From positions 1 to 44,692 of the forward strand of contig QHSU01000016.1 of NCBI GenBank assembly GCA_003220535.1: a DNA stretch of 44,692 bases, read 5' to 3'. Below the pieces are notes generated by a model. It saw only the letters and a program-made list of their open reading frames with translations. It was not told the DNA's origin and ran no database searches. Source of the stretch: Candidatus Rokuibacteriota bacterium. GTDB taxonomy: Bacteria; Methylomirabilota; Methylomirabilia; Rokubacteriales; CSP1-6. Each line of letters starts with the position of its first letter. Position 1 is the stretch's first letter. This document shows positions 27,406 through 35,828 of this stretch, piece by piece. Position numbers and translations under genes: made by a program.

Positions 27406-27576
27406 ATGCAGTGTCCCCGGTGCCTGCAGGACAACCCCTCGCATGCGATGTTCTGCCTGGTATCCGACCTGCAGCGCGCCTTGGGCGAGGCCCTGGAGGA
27501 GCCGGCGGCCACGAGCGAAATCCTCCGGGTGATCAGCCAGTCGCCGACCGACGCGCCGGGCGTCCGCTGTCGCTAA
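27406..27576 (+). pseudogene. 5' stub of a zinc-ribbon/GAF sensor histidine kinase
   Basis: A 56-codon ORF with GGAGGG four bases before its ATG. It starts with a zinc-ribbon half (MQCPRCLQDNPSHAMFC) and continues with the kinase linker LQRALGEALEEPAATSEILR then VISQSPTDA, normally followed by GAF and kinase domains. Here it stops at TAA after a few unrelated residues, just before the cyclase gene. Probably a truncated gene. Confidence 0.6.
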
Positions 27577-27638
27577 GGCGTGATGCTTCCGCTGGATTGT
27601 GCGGCTGCTGGTTCGCAGATGTCTTGGAGGGTGCAATC

Positions 27639-30600
27639 GTGACGGAGCGAGAGCAACTCGAACGCGGAATTGCGGCGCTGGAGTCTCAACGCGGCGTCCT
27701 CGGTGACGCTGTCGTGGACATAGCCCTGGTCCCTCTGCGAGCCAGACTCGCCGCACTGGGTACACCTGAGCAGCAGCTCAAAGTGGTGACGATTCTGTTC
27801 ACGGACGTGGTTGGGTCCACGACGCTGAGCCAACGGCTTGACCCCGAAGACATCCACGCCATCATGGACGGTGCGCTGCAACACCTCACCGCAATCGTCG
27901 AGTCTCAGCATGGCCGCGTCCTACAGTATGCGGGCGACAGTTTGCTGGCCGTCTTCGGTGCCGTCGAAGCGCACGAAGACGATCCTGAGCGCGCCGTGCG
28001 CGCAGGGCTTGCGATCCTCGAGGAGACGCGACGGCTCGCCCTGTCTGTTCAAACGCGCCATGGGCCCGATGGTTTCAACGTCCGCGTCGGCGTCCACACC
28101 GGCCCGGTGCTATTGGGTGGTGGGGTCGGACGCGGAGGGCAGCATCCGTGGCATTGCCGTCAGCATTGCGGCCCGCATGGAGCAGACCGCACCTGTTGGG
28201 GGTCTGCGCATCAGTCACAGCACCTACCGCCATGTCCGTGGCGTGTTCGAGGTGTCGGAGGAGCCACCGCTCATGGTCAAGGGCATCGCCGACCCGATGC
28301 GCACCTACTTGGTGTTGCGCACCAAGCCCAGAGCCTTCCACGCAACGACCCGCGTGGTGGAGGGCATCGAGACGCGCATGGTCGGACGCGAAGCCGAGTT
28401 TGCGAAGTTGACCGACACCTTTGAGGCCGTCGTCGTGCAAGGAACCCTGGCGTTAGTCACGGTTGTGGCTGATGCCGGGCTAGGCAAGAGCCGATTGATG
28501 TTCGAGTTCGAGCACTGGCTCGATCTGCGTCCCAAGGCTGTCGGGATGTTCCACGGTCGTGCCCAGCCCTACGGCAATAACGTCCCCTACGGCCTGTTAC
28601 GTGATTTGCTGGCCTGGCGCTTCGAGATCCTCGACAGCGACACGCAGGCAGCCGCCCAAGTCAAGCTGGCCAAAGGCTTCGGTACCTTGTTTGGCGACCG
28701 TACCCAGGAGCAGACAGCGCTGATCGGTCAGTTGATCGGACTGGACTACAGCGCCAGCCCACATATCTCAGGTATCGCCGGCGACGCCAAGCAGATCCGC
28801 GACCGCTCGTTCCACGCCGCGGCGCAATATTTCCGTCTGCTCCACCAGGACGATAGCTCGCCCATCGTCTTGCTGCTCGACGACCTGCACTGGGCCGATG
28901 ACGGCTCCCTCGACTTCGTCAATCACGTCGCGCACGCCTGCCACGACTTGCCCCTGATGGTGCTGTGCCTCACCAGACCCCCACTGTACGAGCGTCGGCC
29001 ACTGTGGGGCTGCGGCCCGGACAGCCACGAACGCATCGACCTCGCCCCACTGTCCGGGCGCAGCAGTCGCGAACTGGTTGAATCCCTGCTCAGCCGCCTC
29101 GGGACGGTACCCGCGCCACTGCGTGACATGCTGGCGAGAAATGCCGAAGGCAACCCGTATTTCCTCGAAGAGCTGGTGGCCATGCTGATCGATGACGGTG
29201 TCATCGCCACCGACCGGGACCAATGGCGGCTGGCCACCGACAACCTGACCAAAGTGCGGGTGCCGTCGACGCTGGCCGGGGTGCTGCAAGCCCGCCTCGA
29301 CGGGTTGCCGCCCACCGCGAAGACTGCGCTGCAGCAAGCCAGCGTGATCGGCCATGTGTTCTGGGACGAGCCGCTGCGACATATTGCTCCGGCTGCGCCG
29401 CAGGCGCTTGATGTCCTGACGCGACGCGATCTGGTGCGCGCCCGTGACACCAGCACGTTCGAGGGTGTCCGCGAGTACGTGTTCAAGCACCATCTCCTGC
29501 ACGAGGTTACCTACAACAGCGTGCTCAAGCGGGACAAGCGCGAGCAACACCGTCTGGCGGCGGAGTGGCTGGTAGCCACGAGTCGCGAGCGCGCCGCTGA
29601 ACACCACGGACTCGTTGCTGATCACTATGAGCGAGCAGGCGACCCGGTCAACGCAGCGATCTACCTGCGCAAGGCGGGCGAGGCTGCGGCAAGAGCCTAT
29701 GCCGCTGGCGTCGCGCTGGACTACCTGGACAGAGCGCTACGGCTCACATCCGCCCAAGAACTGGGCCTGCGCTACGAACTGATCACGACTCGCGTCAATA
29801 TGTTGAACTTGACGGGCCGCCGAATCGAGGAGGAGGCCCAAGTCCTGGCGCTCGAGGAGTTCGCGGAGACGTTGAATGACGATGAAAAGCGGGCAGGCGC
29901 AGCTGCGCTCCGTGCGAGGTTTGCTGTCTTCACTGCTGATTATCCGGCCAGTGCTTCGGCCGCCGCTCGAGCGGTGGCCTTCGCAGAAAAGGCCGGTGTG
30001 GCCAGAATCGCACAGTTTTCGCGCAGCGTCTGGGCCAGCGCCCTGCTGGCCCAGCGCGACTACGCCGGCGCTCGAGCCCTGGCCGAACAACTGCTCCCGT
30101 CGGCGCGAGCGGACGGCAATCACAATCGCGAGGTCGACGCTTTGCATCTGCTCGGCAATCTAGCGGGCCACGACGGCCGCTACAGCAAGGCGCGCGGGTA
30201 CTTCGAACAGGCACTGCAACTCGCCCAATCGACTTCGAACACGCTATTCGAAAGCATTCAGCTCCACAACCTGGGTAGTGTCGAGCACGTGCTTGGCAAC
30301 TACCGCGCAGCGTTGGACAGGCTTCAGACGGGGCTGACGTTATGTCGTGCCGTGGGCGCGGCAAACCTTCAGGCTCACTTCCTCGGTGAGCTTGCCGAGG
30401 TGACCAACGCGTGCGGCGACTCGATGGCCGCGCTCGATTACATCGCGCAGGCGAGAGTTGTCGCTCGAGAAATATCAGACCGCAATCGCGAAGCCGTTCT
30501 GATGGTTGCGCAAGGCGACGCCCAATCGGCTCTCGGTCGGCTGGTCGATGCGGCGGTTTCGTACGGCGAGGCGATTGCGATATATCGTGAGGTCGGCCGC

Positions 30601-30939
30601 TCGAGTCCGCCGCCCGAGCCACTCGCTGGACTAGCCCGTGTGGCACTTGCTCGTGGAAATATCGATGAAGCCCTGATCCATGCCGCCGAGGTCGAGGCGC
30701 TGATTGATGCCGGGGAATGCGTGCACAGCTCTGCAGCGCTGCTTTGGATCTGTCATCAGGTGCTGGTGGCGGCGAGAGAGCCCCGCGCGAATGAGATTCT
30801 GATCCGCGCCCATTCACTGCTGACGGAAGGGGTAGATCGTCTGGATGAGGCCGATCGCGAGACTTTCCTCGGCAGTGTACCGTCGCATCGCGCGATCATG
30901 ACCGCGTGGGTTGCGTCCAACGCAGGGATCGGATCATGA
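27639..30939 (+). CDS. Class III nucleotide cyclase-AAA ATPase-TPR regulator, one frameshift
   Basis: About 1,100 aa if the frame is restored. GTG 27639 (TTGGAGGG upstream) begins a short helix, then a class III cyclase domain: KVVTILFTDVVGSTTLSQRL with the first metal aspartate, GRVLQYAGDSLLAVFGA with the second, VRVGVHTGPVLLGGGV. The frame then moves by one base at about 28115-28126, in a G-rich run, and continues as DAEGSIRGIAVSIAARMEQT to 30939. Next is an ATPase (VVADAGLGKSRLMFEF Walker A, VLLLDDLHWADDGSL Walker B) and a long TPR region (residues ~650-1050). Such proteins are usually signal-responsive regulators; the cyclase may be inactive in many. The frameshift may be real or a homopolymer sequencing error. 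Confidence 0.85.
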
Positions 30940-31076
30940 CCAGACACCGGTTGAGCGACGCGAAGCGCCGGCCGATTTCGCTTCACGCCGCGGACGGAGG
31001 GCGGCGTCGTGTGGTTCGACTTCGAGGGCGAGGGGTTACTGACGCCGCTGCTCGTGGGCACGGTGCTGCCTAAAGT

Positions 31077-31123
31077 GTTGGTGCCCCCGGGGTGACTCGA
31101 ACACCCGGCACGCAGTTTAGGAA
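31077..31123. repeat. attL: 47-bp copy of the tRNA-Arg 3' half
   Basis: Identical over 47 bases to 42706-42752. On the minus strand it reads from the anticodon loop (TTCCTAA) through the T-arm (GTTCGAGT) to the CCA end plus two bases. The sequences diverge on both sides. Expected left junction of the island. Confidence 0.9.
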
Positions 31124-31140
31124 TCGCTCCGGGGGCACCA
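31079..31140. other. 12-bp perfect inverted repeat overlapping attL
   Basis: TGGTGCCCCCGG at 31079-31090 is the exact inverse complement of 31129-31140. The second arm repeats the tRNA 3' end in opposite orientation, so the minus-strand transcript would form a closed acceptor-like stem around an anticodon arm and T-arm but no D-arm. It is not an ordinary tRNA gene. Confidence 0.6.
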
Positions 31141-31226
31141 CCACTCCAATACTTTCGCGCGCTTGCGTTTGCAGATCGCGGCAGGTCGCGGCAGGAAACG
31201 CAACCCAGGCGCAACCAGCAACCGGC

Positions 31227-31505
31227 TCATCGCCTCCCGCGGGCCGCTTCCACGTACGAGCGAAGCACGGCGTTCATGCGGCTCAGGTGTCCCCTGCCCT
31301 GCTTTCGAAACCACTCGAGCACGTCGCTGTCTACACGAAGGTGCACGGAAGTTTTGCCCGAGCCCGGCATGACCACGTGAGCGTGCTCCCAGAAATCCTC
31401 CTCGATCTCGCGGACCGGGGCGTCGGCGCGCGTGCGGGTTTTGCCGCGCGCCCGTAGTGCCTTAAGTTCCTCGAGCGAGGAACGCTTGATATCTTTTCTT
31501 GCCAT
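31227..31505 (-). CDS. brnA: BrnA-family antitoxin
   Basis: 92-aa antitoxin of a type II toxin-antitoxin pair. The C-terminal ribbon-helix-helix part reads TSVHLRVDSDVLEWFRKQGR and MNAVLRSYVEAAR; the N-terminal arm has DFWEHAHVVMPGSGK, which in this family contacts the toxin. It binds and neutralises BrnT and represses the promoter. Its start lies inside the brnT 3' end (44-bp overlap), as usual for the order toxin-antitoxin. It sits at the island's left end beside attL, where it could stabilise the element if the toxin works. Confidence 0.88.
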   Translation of the reverse strand: MARKDIKRSSLEELKALRARGKTRTRADAPVREIEEDFWEHAHVVMPGSGKTSVHLRVDSDVLEWFRKQGRGHLSRMNAVLRSYVEAARGRR

Positions 31506-31743
31506 CCTCGCCTACCTTCCATGCGCTGATGATCCGGCGAATGTCGCCACGCCAGGTGTAGACCACGAGGTAATACTCATCGTCCACGTGCCCGAGCGCG
31601 CGAATCCGGATCTCGCCGTAGTCACTCCGCCTGTCCTCGGCTTCGACGACAGGGTTCTCGAAGATCAGGGCAGCGTCCCGGAAATCGACACCGTGCTCGT
31701 CGAGATTTCGCCGCCTCTTTTCCTCGTCCCATTCGAAGGTGAT
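31462..31743 (-). CDS. brnT: BrnT-family ribonuclease toxin, start codon ATC
   Basis: RelE-like small ribonuclease, ~93 residues: TFEWDEEKRRRNLDEHGVDF, DAALIFENPVVEAEDRRSDY, GEIRIRALGHVDDEYYLVVY, RRIISAWKVGEDGKKRYQAF. All family landmarks are present through the stop at 31462. No ATG, GTG or TTG precedes the FEWDEEK motif: the frame reads TAG-ACA-ATC-ACC-TTC. The codon where MTFEW would begin is ATC and no ribosome-binding site is seen. The protein is therefore poorly translated from a rare ATC start or not made. The antitoxin frame is intact. Confidence 0.8.
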   Translation of the reverse strand: MTFEWDEEKRRRNLDEHGVDFRDAALIFENPVVEAEDRRSDYGEIRIRALGHVDDEYYLVVYTWRGDIRRIISAWKVGEDGKKRYQAFLARGT

Positions 31744-32078
31744 TGTCTACGGTACACGTTTGTGGACACATTGGTCAAGTCCTCCAATTGCCGGAGTACG
31801 CTCCTAGTCAGCCATGAAGCAGAAAGCGCCAGTGCCACGCAGATCAGGGACTCGGCGCCTTCGCCGGCGTAGTCGGAAGAACCAGGCGCTCCGGCGGTGG
31901 CTCGTGAGGTTCGCGGTCCAGCCTGATGATCGCGGCCAGCAGTGGTGACTTCGACGCTCTGCTGCGTCACACCCGCATGCGCCGCCATCCCATCGACGCT
32001 TGAATGACGCGCCGCACCCACTCCTCCTCGCAGGAAATACGATGAGCTGGACGGCTCAGGCATTCAGGGTCCTCAGAT
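31744..32078. other. Stretch between brnT and the last attC, nothing identified
   Basis: An open frame of 132 codons on the minus strand (31665-32063) covers it and overlaps brnT, but it has low-complexity Ser/Gly/Arg-rich translation and I do not recognise it. It may hold the toxin-antitoxin promoter. No attC-like palindrome found here. Confidence 0.4.
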
Positions 32079-32174
32079 GCCTAACGCTGCGCGTGGTGAC
32101 CCGCAGCCCGCGGCAACGCTTCGATCCAGACGGCACCGCCTTGGCGGGCCGTCGGATCCACCACGATGTTAGAC
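32079..32174 (-). repeat. attC-like site 1
   Basis: 96 bp. Ends are GCCTAAC (32079-32085) and GTTAGAC (32168-32174), matching RYYYAAC/GTTRRRY core sites. Inner arms CGTGGTG and CACCACG pair; one extra G in the minus-strand 5' arm orients the site like the genes. It begins 7 bp after the stop of the 99-aa gene. Confidence 0.78.
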
Positions 32175-32181
32175 GGTTTGT

Positions 32182-32481
32182 TCACGTCTCCAAACCCTGG
32201 TCCGCACGTCGCAGCTGATCCGCGACGAAGGCTGCCCGGGCGGCGCTGTCGACTGAGCGACCCTCGGCTCGACACCATCGGACCAGGTTCTCGACGTCGA
32301 CGTTTACCCGCCTCGCAGCCACGCCCGCAACAGCCAGCTCGAGAAGAGTCTTCCGGGCGCCGGCGAGCCACGCCTCATAGGTCTCATCGAGTTTCGTGCG
32401 ATCTGATGCAATCTCGCGAAGACGCGACCAGTCTTCACGGCGGTACCAGGCAACGCCTGTGACAGAATTCGTCTCGGTCAC
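32182..32481 (-). CDS. Cassette gene: unknown 99-aa protein
   Basis: 99 aa, no signal peptide or TM segment, mostly helical and charged: TGVAWYRREDWSRLREIASD, TYEAWLAGARKTLLELAVAG, RVNVDVENLVRWCRAEGRSV. Similar small proteins with the pattern WYR-x2-W-x-R/L-L and V-x-V-D-V-x-x-L-x-x-WC are widespread with no known role, often near mobile DNA. It is bounded by attC-like sites at 32079 and 32498, i.e. a complete single-gene cassette. Confidence 0.8.
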   Translation of the reverse strand: MTETNSVTGVAWYRREDWSRLREIASDRTKLDETYEAWLAGARKTLLELAVAGVAARRVNVDVENLVRWCRAEGRSVDSAARAAFVADQLRRADQGLET

Positions 32482-32497
32482 GCCTGCCTCACGATCC

Positions 32498-32560
32498 GTC
32501 TAACGCTGCGTTAAGCGGCGGCGCGCTTGCGCGCCGTCCGACTTCAACGCGGAGTTATAC
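32498..32560 (-). repeat. attC-like site 2
   Basis: 63 bp. GTCTAAC at 32498-32504 and GTTATAC at 32554-32560 (one mismatch to GTTRRRY). Inner arms GCGTTAAG and CTTCAACGC pair with one unpaired base, and the centre GGCGCGC/GCGCGCC makes a strong stem. The HIT gene stop TAA is formed by the right core site, as often seen in cassettes. Confidence 0.85.
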
Positions 32561-32851
32561 GCCGGCAAGAGTCACTCGCTCCGCGAGCCGACGCGCATCC
32601 TCGGCAAGTTCGCCGTCCGTCTTGTGCCGAATGTATCGGTCCGGATGTTTCAGAACGTCGGGATCATCATGCGGCACCAAGTGCAAATGAGCGTGCGGCA
32701 GTCCGCTGCCGAAGGCCACAAGGGCCACTGCCTTCACACCCAAGGCCTTTTCAAGAGTCGCCGCCGCGTTTGTGGCGAATCCAAAAACCACTTGCCGAAG
32801 CTTCGCAGGCAGCTCGTAGAGCTTACTCACCTGGAGCTTCGGAATCACCAT
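32555..32851 (-). CDS. Cassette gene: HIT-family hydrolase, 5'-truncated
   Basis: 98 residues from ATG 32851. The histidine triad is present as LPHAHLHLVPHDD (H-x-H-x-H), the catalytic motif of nucleotide hydrolases/transferases. The family N-terminus (usually ~35 residues with the CxxC zinc motif) is missing. Upstream in frame, LAFGHC precedes MVIPK, matching the conserved GHxxVIPK of the family, but the DNA there merges into a half attC. So the cassette's 5' end was probably lost by recombination. The remaining domain might still fold but is likely inactive or altered. Confidence 0.75.
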   Translation of the reverse strand: MVIPKLQVSKLYELPAKLRQVVFGFATNAAATLEKALGVKAVALVAFGSGLPHAHLHLVPHDDPDVLKHPDRYIRHKTDGELAEDARRLAERVTLAGV

Positions 32852-32856
32852 GCAGT

Positions 32857-32908
32857 GCCCGAACGCCAGGGACGCGAGCCTCCGGGCCGTTGAAGCGCGA
32901 TGTTGGGC
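32857..32908 (-). repeat. attC-like site 3, damaged
   Basis: GTTGGGC at 32902-32908 is a perfect core site with the adjacent arm GCGCTTCAACG on the minus strand. The partner end is GCCCGAAC (32857-32864), one base too long, and the matching inner arm is missing. Looks like half an attC fused to HIT coding sequence. Confidence 0.55.
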
Positions 32909-32917
32909 GGCTGTCCA

Positions 32918-33901
32918 TTACTCGATGACTTGATCCGCCCGCACCAGCACCGATGGTGGGATCGTCAACCCGATCGCCTTCGCGGCCTTCAGATTGATCA
33001 CCAGCTCCAACTTCGTGGGCTGCTCGACGGGCAGGTCAGCGGGCTTGGCCCCTTTGAGGATCTTGTCGACGTAGATGGCGGCCCGCCGGGAGAGATCGGT
33101 AACGCTCACACCGTAGGACATGAGCCCCCCGGCCTCTACAGGCTCGCTCTGTGGATGCATTACCGGAAGCCGGTTCTTGATCGCGAGGGCTGCAAGCTGG
33201 CCTCGGTCGAGGCGGGGACCAATACCGACCAGCATCAGGACAGCGTCCGCACGCCCCTGGCTCGCGGCTCGGAACGCGGTCTCGACATCCTTGGGTCCTC
33301 GAGCGTCCAGGTATTGAAGCTGCACACCGAGGGCCTCCGCCGCGAGTTCCGTCTCTCTCATCGCTCGCGCGTTGCCCGGTTCGTTCGCAGTTCCGAGGAC
33401 GGCCACCCGCGACAGCCGAGGAACGATTTCCTTGAGGAGTTCGAGTCGCTTTCCGTTGATCTCTGTGTAAAGGGCAGACAAGCCAGTAATGTTCCCGCCC
33501 GGTCGCGCAAGACTGGCGACGAACCCGTTCCCGACCGGGTCGCTGTCTTGCGCCATCACGATAGGGATCGTGTTGGTCGCTTCCTTGGCACTACGGGTCG
33601 AGGTCGGGCCTCCCGTGACGAGAACCTCTACCTTGAGACGCACCAGTTCGGCGGCCGCTTCGCGCTCTCGATCGAGCCTGCCCGCTGTATATCTGTACTC
33701 AACGACAATGTCTCCCTCCAGAACATAGCCGAGATCCCGCAGTCCCTGGCGGAATGCCTCCTCCCGCGCCCCCGGACCGGAACGCTGCGTAAGGAAGCCG
33801 ATCCGCGGCACGTTGCCCGCCTGCTGGGCCTCGACGGCGAGCGTCGTGGCGATGAACAGAAGAGCCAGCATGGTGGTGAGCGTGGTGATCCTCGACTTCA
33901 C
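32918..33901 (-). CDS. Cassette gene: ABC_sub_bind-type periplasmic solute-binding protein
   Basis: 327 aa if the GTG at 33901 is used (AGAGGG six bases before it; an ATG at 33907 is the alternative). Signal peptide (LTTMLALLFIATTLAVEAQQ), then VPRIGFLTQRSGPGAREEAF, VEVLVTGGPTSTRSAKEATN, IPIVMAQDSDPVGNGFVASL, ARPGGNITGLS and the C-terminal KPADLPVEQPTKLELVINLK, all typical of PF04392 receptors. These bind small organic solutes for ABC uptake; no permease or ATPase is in the cassette, so it would act as an orphan receptor. It is similar to the chromosomal receptor at 43580-44554. Confidence 0.9.
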   Translation of the reverse strand: MKSRITTLTTMLALLFIATTLAVEAQQAGNVPRIGFLTQRSGPGAREEAFRQGLRDLGYVLEGDIVVEYRYTAGRLDREREAAAELVRLKVEVLVTGGPTSTRSAKEATNTIPIVMAQDSDPVGNGFVASLARPGGNITGLSALYTEINGKRLELLKEIVPRLSRVAVLGTANEPGNARAMRETELAAEALGVQLQYLDARGPKDVETAFRAASQGRADAVLMLVGIGPRLDRGQLAALAIKNRLPVMHPQSEPVEAGGLMSYGVSVTDLSRRAAIYVDKILKGAKPADLPVEQPTKLELVINLKAAKAIGLTIPPSVLVRADQVIE

Positions 33902-33947
33902 AACCATCCCTCTGGAGCGGGAATCATCGTGCACACGTCCGCGGTCC

Positions 33948-34010
33948 GCCCAACGTTGCGTTCAGCGGCGCGCCGCTTTCTGGCGCGTCCGCTGCAACGG
34001 TGAGTTGGGC
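33948..34010 (-). repeat. attC-like site 4
   Basis: 63 bp and the best of the set. GCCCAAC (33948-33954) and GTTGGGC (34004-34010) are exact inverse complements. Inner arms GTTGCAGCGG and CCGCTGAAC (minus strand) pair with one extra G on the 5' side. The centre GGCGCGCC stem closes a short loop. Confidence 0.9.
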
Positions 34011-34118
34011 GTCGCGTCCGCAGCGAGTGAAGGCAACGTGGCCCTGCGAGTTCGCTCGACCATCTGGAACGCCTCTGGCGCTCGATGGAGCCAAGCCATC
34101 GACAAAAGCGGAACTCGT

Positions 34119-35174
34119 TTATTTCGCCGGAAGCCGCAGGGTCGCAAGATCGGTTCCGACAATCGTCGTTCCGGTGAACCCGCCCGCCTCGACCGCTGTG
34201 CGGTAATCCGCTTCCGTTAACGGACCGCCCGGGACCTTCCAGCGGTTGTGTATCACTGCGCCGAGCGACGGGGCGAGGTGTGTGAGCATCAGGTACTTCG
34301 CTCCCACCCGCTTTGCCACAGCGCCAAGATCGGTAGCAAGGCTCTGGCGATAGAAGCTTGGCGGCGGAAATCCGCTGGCCCGGTCCGGCCCGAGGACGGG
34401 ATGTATCGTTGAGTGCACGATGATGTCAACCCCCTGCGCCAATCTCTCCACCTGATCGGACGTTGAGTGACTGCGTGGCGGCGCAGGCACATCGTTGGCA
34501 GCGTCGCCGCCGATCACCACACTTCCAGCTGGCGTGTCCACGCGATAGGACGCATGGCCCGCAGTGTGGGTAGACCGGATCGCACTTACTTTCACGTCAC
34601 CGGACGACCAGACAGCCTGGGGCTCATCCTTCGGATCGAACGTGATCACGTTTGCCAAATCGGCTGGGCCGCCCGCGAGACGCGCTTTGTCCTCGGAGCG
34701 GCGCTCGGCGATCTCGCCGGACTGGATAAATGCATCCGCAATATGCGTGACATATTTTCGGCAACTGTTGGTGAACCCGAGAACAGATGCTGCATCCGAA
34801 CTGCAGACGATGTCGATCTTTGGTCCCTTCAGGTACCAACGCAGCATCATGATGTCGGCAAAACCCTCCGTGTGATCTCCGTGCATGTGCGTAAAGAAGA
34901 TTGCGTTCAGTTGTGGCGGGGATACCTTGATCTGTGACAGTCGCATGTTTGTGCCACGGCCGGCATCGAACTGCAGCTTGATGGCGCCGCAGTCGTTGCT
35001 ATCGTCGCCGTAGCGCACTAGCGTTCCAGCGCCTCCCTGACCGTTGAACACTGACGGGCCGCCCTGGGTGCCTGTCAGGGTGACCGTGAGACACGGAGCG
35101 GCTTCCGCCATCGTTACAGGGGCTACGAAACACATCCCAACGACGAGCGCTATCACGATAGAGAAACACTTCAT
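34119..35174 (-). CDS. Cassette gene: exported metallo-beta-lactamase-fold hydrolase
   Basis: 351 aa with signal peptide (FSIVIALVVGMCFVAPVTMA). Zinc-binding motif FFTHMHGDHTEG (HxHxDH), a second His in SAIRSTHTAGHASY, the metal Asp in VVIGGDAAND, and a late His in LMLTHLAPS. The layout is of the ribonuclease Z/arylsulfatase-like subgroup (N-terminal VTLTGTQGGPS), in secreted form. I took the ATG at 35174 since GAGAGG lies five bases upstream; GTG 35180 also fits. Substrate unknown. The stop lies 108 bp before attC 4, unusually far, and that spacer has no gene. Confidence 0.9.
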   Translation of the reverse strand: MKCFSIVIALVVGMCFVAPVTMAEAAPCLTVTLTGTQGGPSVFNGQGGAGTLVRYGDDSNDCGAIKLQFDAGRGTNMRLSQIKVSPPQLNAIFFTHMHGDHTEGFADIMMLRWYLKGPKIDIVCSSDAASVLGFTNSCRKYVTHIADAFIQSGEIAERRSEDKARLAGGPADLANVITFDPKDEPQAVWSSGDVKVSAIRSTHTAGHASYRVDTPAGSVVIGGDAANDVPAPPRSHSTSDQVERLAQGVDIIVHSTIHPVLGPDRASGFPPPSFYRQSLATDLGAVAKRVGAKYLMLTHLAPSLGAVIHNRWKVPGGPLTEADYRTAVEAGGFTGTTIVGTDLATLRLPAK

Positions 35175-35227
35175 ATTCACCTCTCATGATCGGGACTATC
35201 TAACGTGCGTGCGTTACCTGCTGTGAC

Positions 35228-35299
35228 GCCCAACGGCCACGCGGAGCGGCCGCGGCGAGCGAAGGCGAGCCAGCGGTCCGCTCTAGCGTGAAGTTACAC
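35228..35299 (-). repeat. attC-like site 5
   Basis: 72 bp. GCCCAAC (35228-35234) is a good core; the opposite end GTTACAC (35293-35299) departs from consensus by one base. Inner arms CACGC-GGAGCGG and CCGCTC-TAGCGTG pair. Closely follows the membrane-protein gene stop. Confidence 0.72.
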
Positions 35300-35324
35300 G
35301 TCCCGGGGTTCTTCGCGCGAGTTG

Positions 35325-35678
35325 TCACTGAGTCATCCGTACGATTGCCTCCGCAGCAATGGCAACAAGCACTACCATCCCGAGCAACAGCACGAGATGC
35401 CAGACACGCTTCCAAAGCGGATGAGTGACCTTATCCCGCGCGCCGATCCACTCGCCTGCGCCCCCGCCAAGAAAGTAGAGAACCCCCAACACCACGATGC
35501 CGATCAACCATGCGGCCCACGATCGGCTCGACCTCAATACCTCGAGACCGGAGAGGAGATCAACGATGAAGCCGATGACGATCAGCAGGAATACGAGTAT
35601 GGCGGCAAAGCGAGTCGCCTTCCGCCATGCACTCGGCCTTCGTTGCGCTGGTATCAACGGCATCGTATTGAGCGCCAC
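35325..35678 (-). CDS. Cassette gene: small membrane protein
   Basis: 117 aa with three predicted TM helices: FAAILVFLLIVIGFIVDLLS, WLIGIVVLGVLYFLGGGA and LVLLLGMVVLVAIAAEAIVR. Short basic ends suggest the N-terminus is in the cytoplasm (MPLIPAQRRPSAWRKATR). No family recognised. Bounded by attC-like sites 5 and 6. Confidence 0.75.
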   Translation of the reverse strand: MALNTMPLIPAQRRPSAWRKATRFAAILVFLLIVIGFIVDLLSGLEVLRSSRSWAAWLIGIVVLGVLYFLGGGAGEWIGARDKVTHPLWKRVWHLVLLLGMVVLVAIAAEAIVRMTQ

Positions 35679-35695
35679 AGCATGTTCGCCAGTAC

Positions 35696-35779
35696 GGCTA
35701 ACGCCGGCGTTGACCCGCGGGCAGCCGACCGAGCCGAAGGCGAGGAAGGGTGACCGTCGGGTCGAACGGCATGTTAGGC
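35696..35779 (-). repeat. attC-like site 6
   Basis: 84 bp. GTTAGGC at 35773-35779 is a perfect core; GGCTAAC at 35696-35702 differs by one base. Minus-strand arms GTTCGACCC and GGGTCAAC pair with one extra C on the 5' side. Central palindrome around GAGCCGAAGGCGAGG. Confidence 0.8.
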
Positions 35780-35828
35780 GAGACCATCGCGAGATCGGAG
35801 CCGACCGTGACCGTTTGCCCAGACGCGC

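Noticed and set aside
31077..31140. Second functional tRNA-Arg gene
   Set aside because: The D-arm and the normal 5' half are missing; it is the att copy.
31665..32063. 132-codon minus-strand ORF upstream of brnT
   Set aside because: Overlaps brnT in another frame, with low-complexity translation and no recognisable motif.
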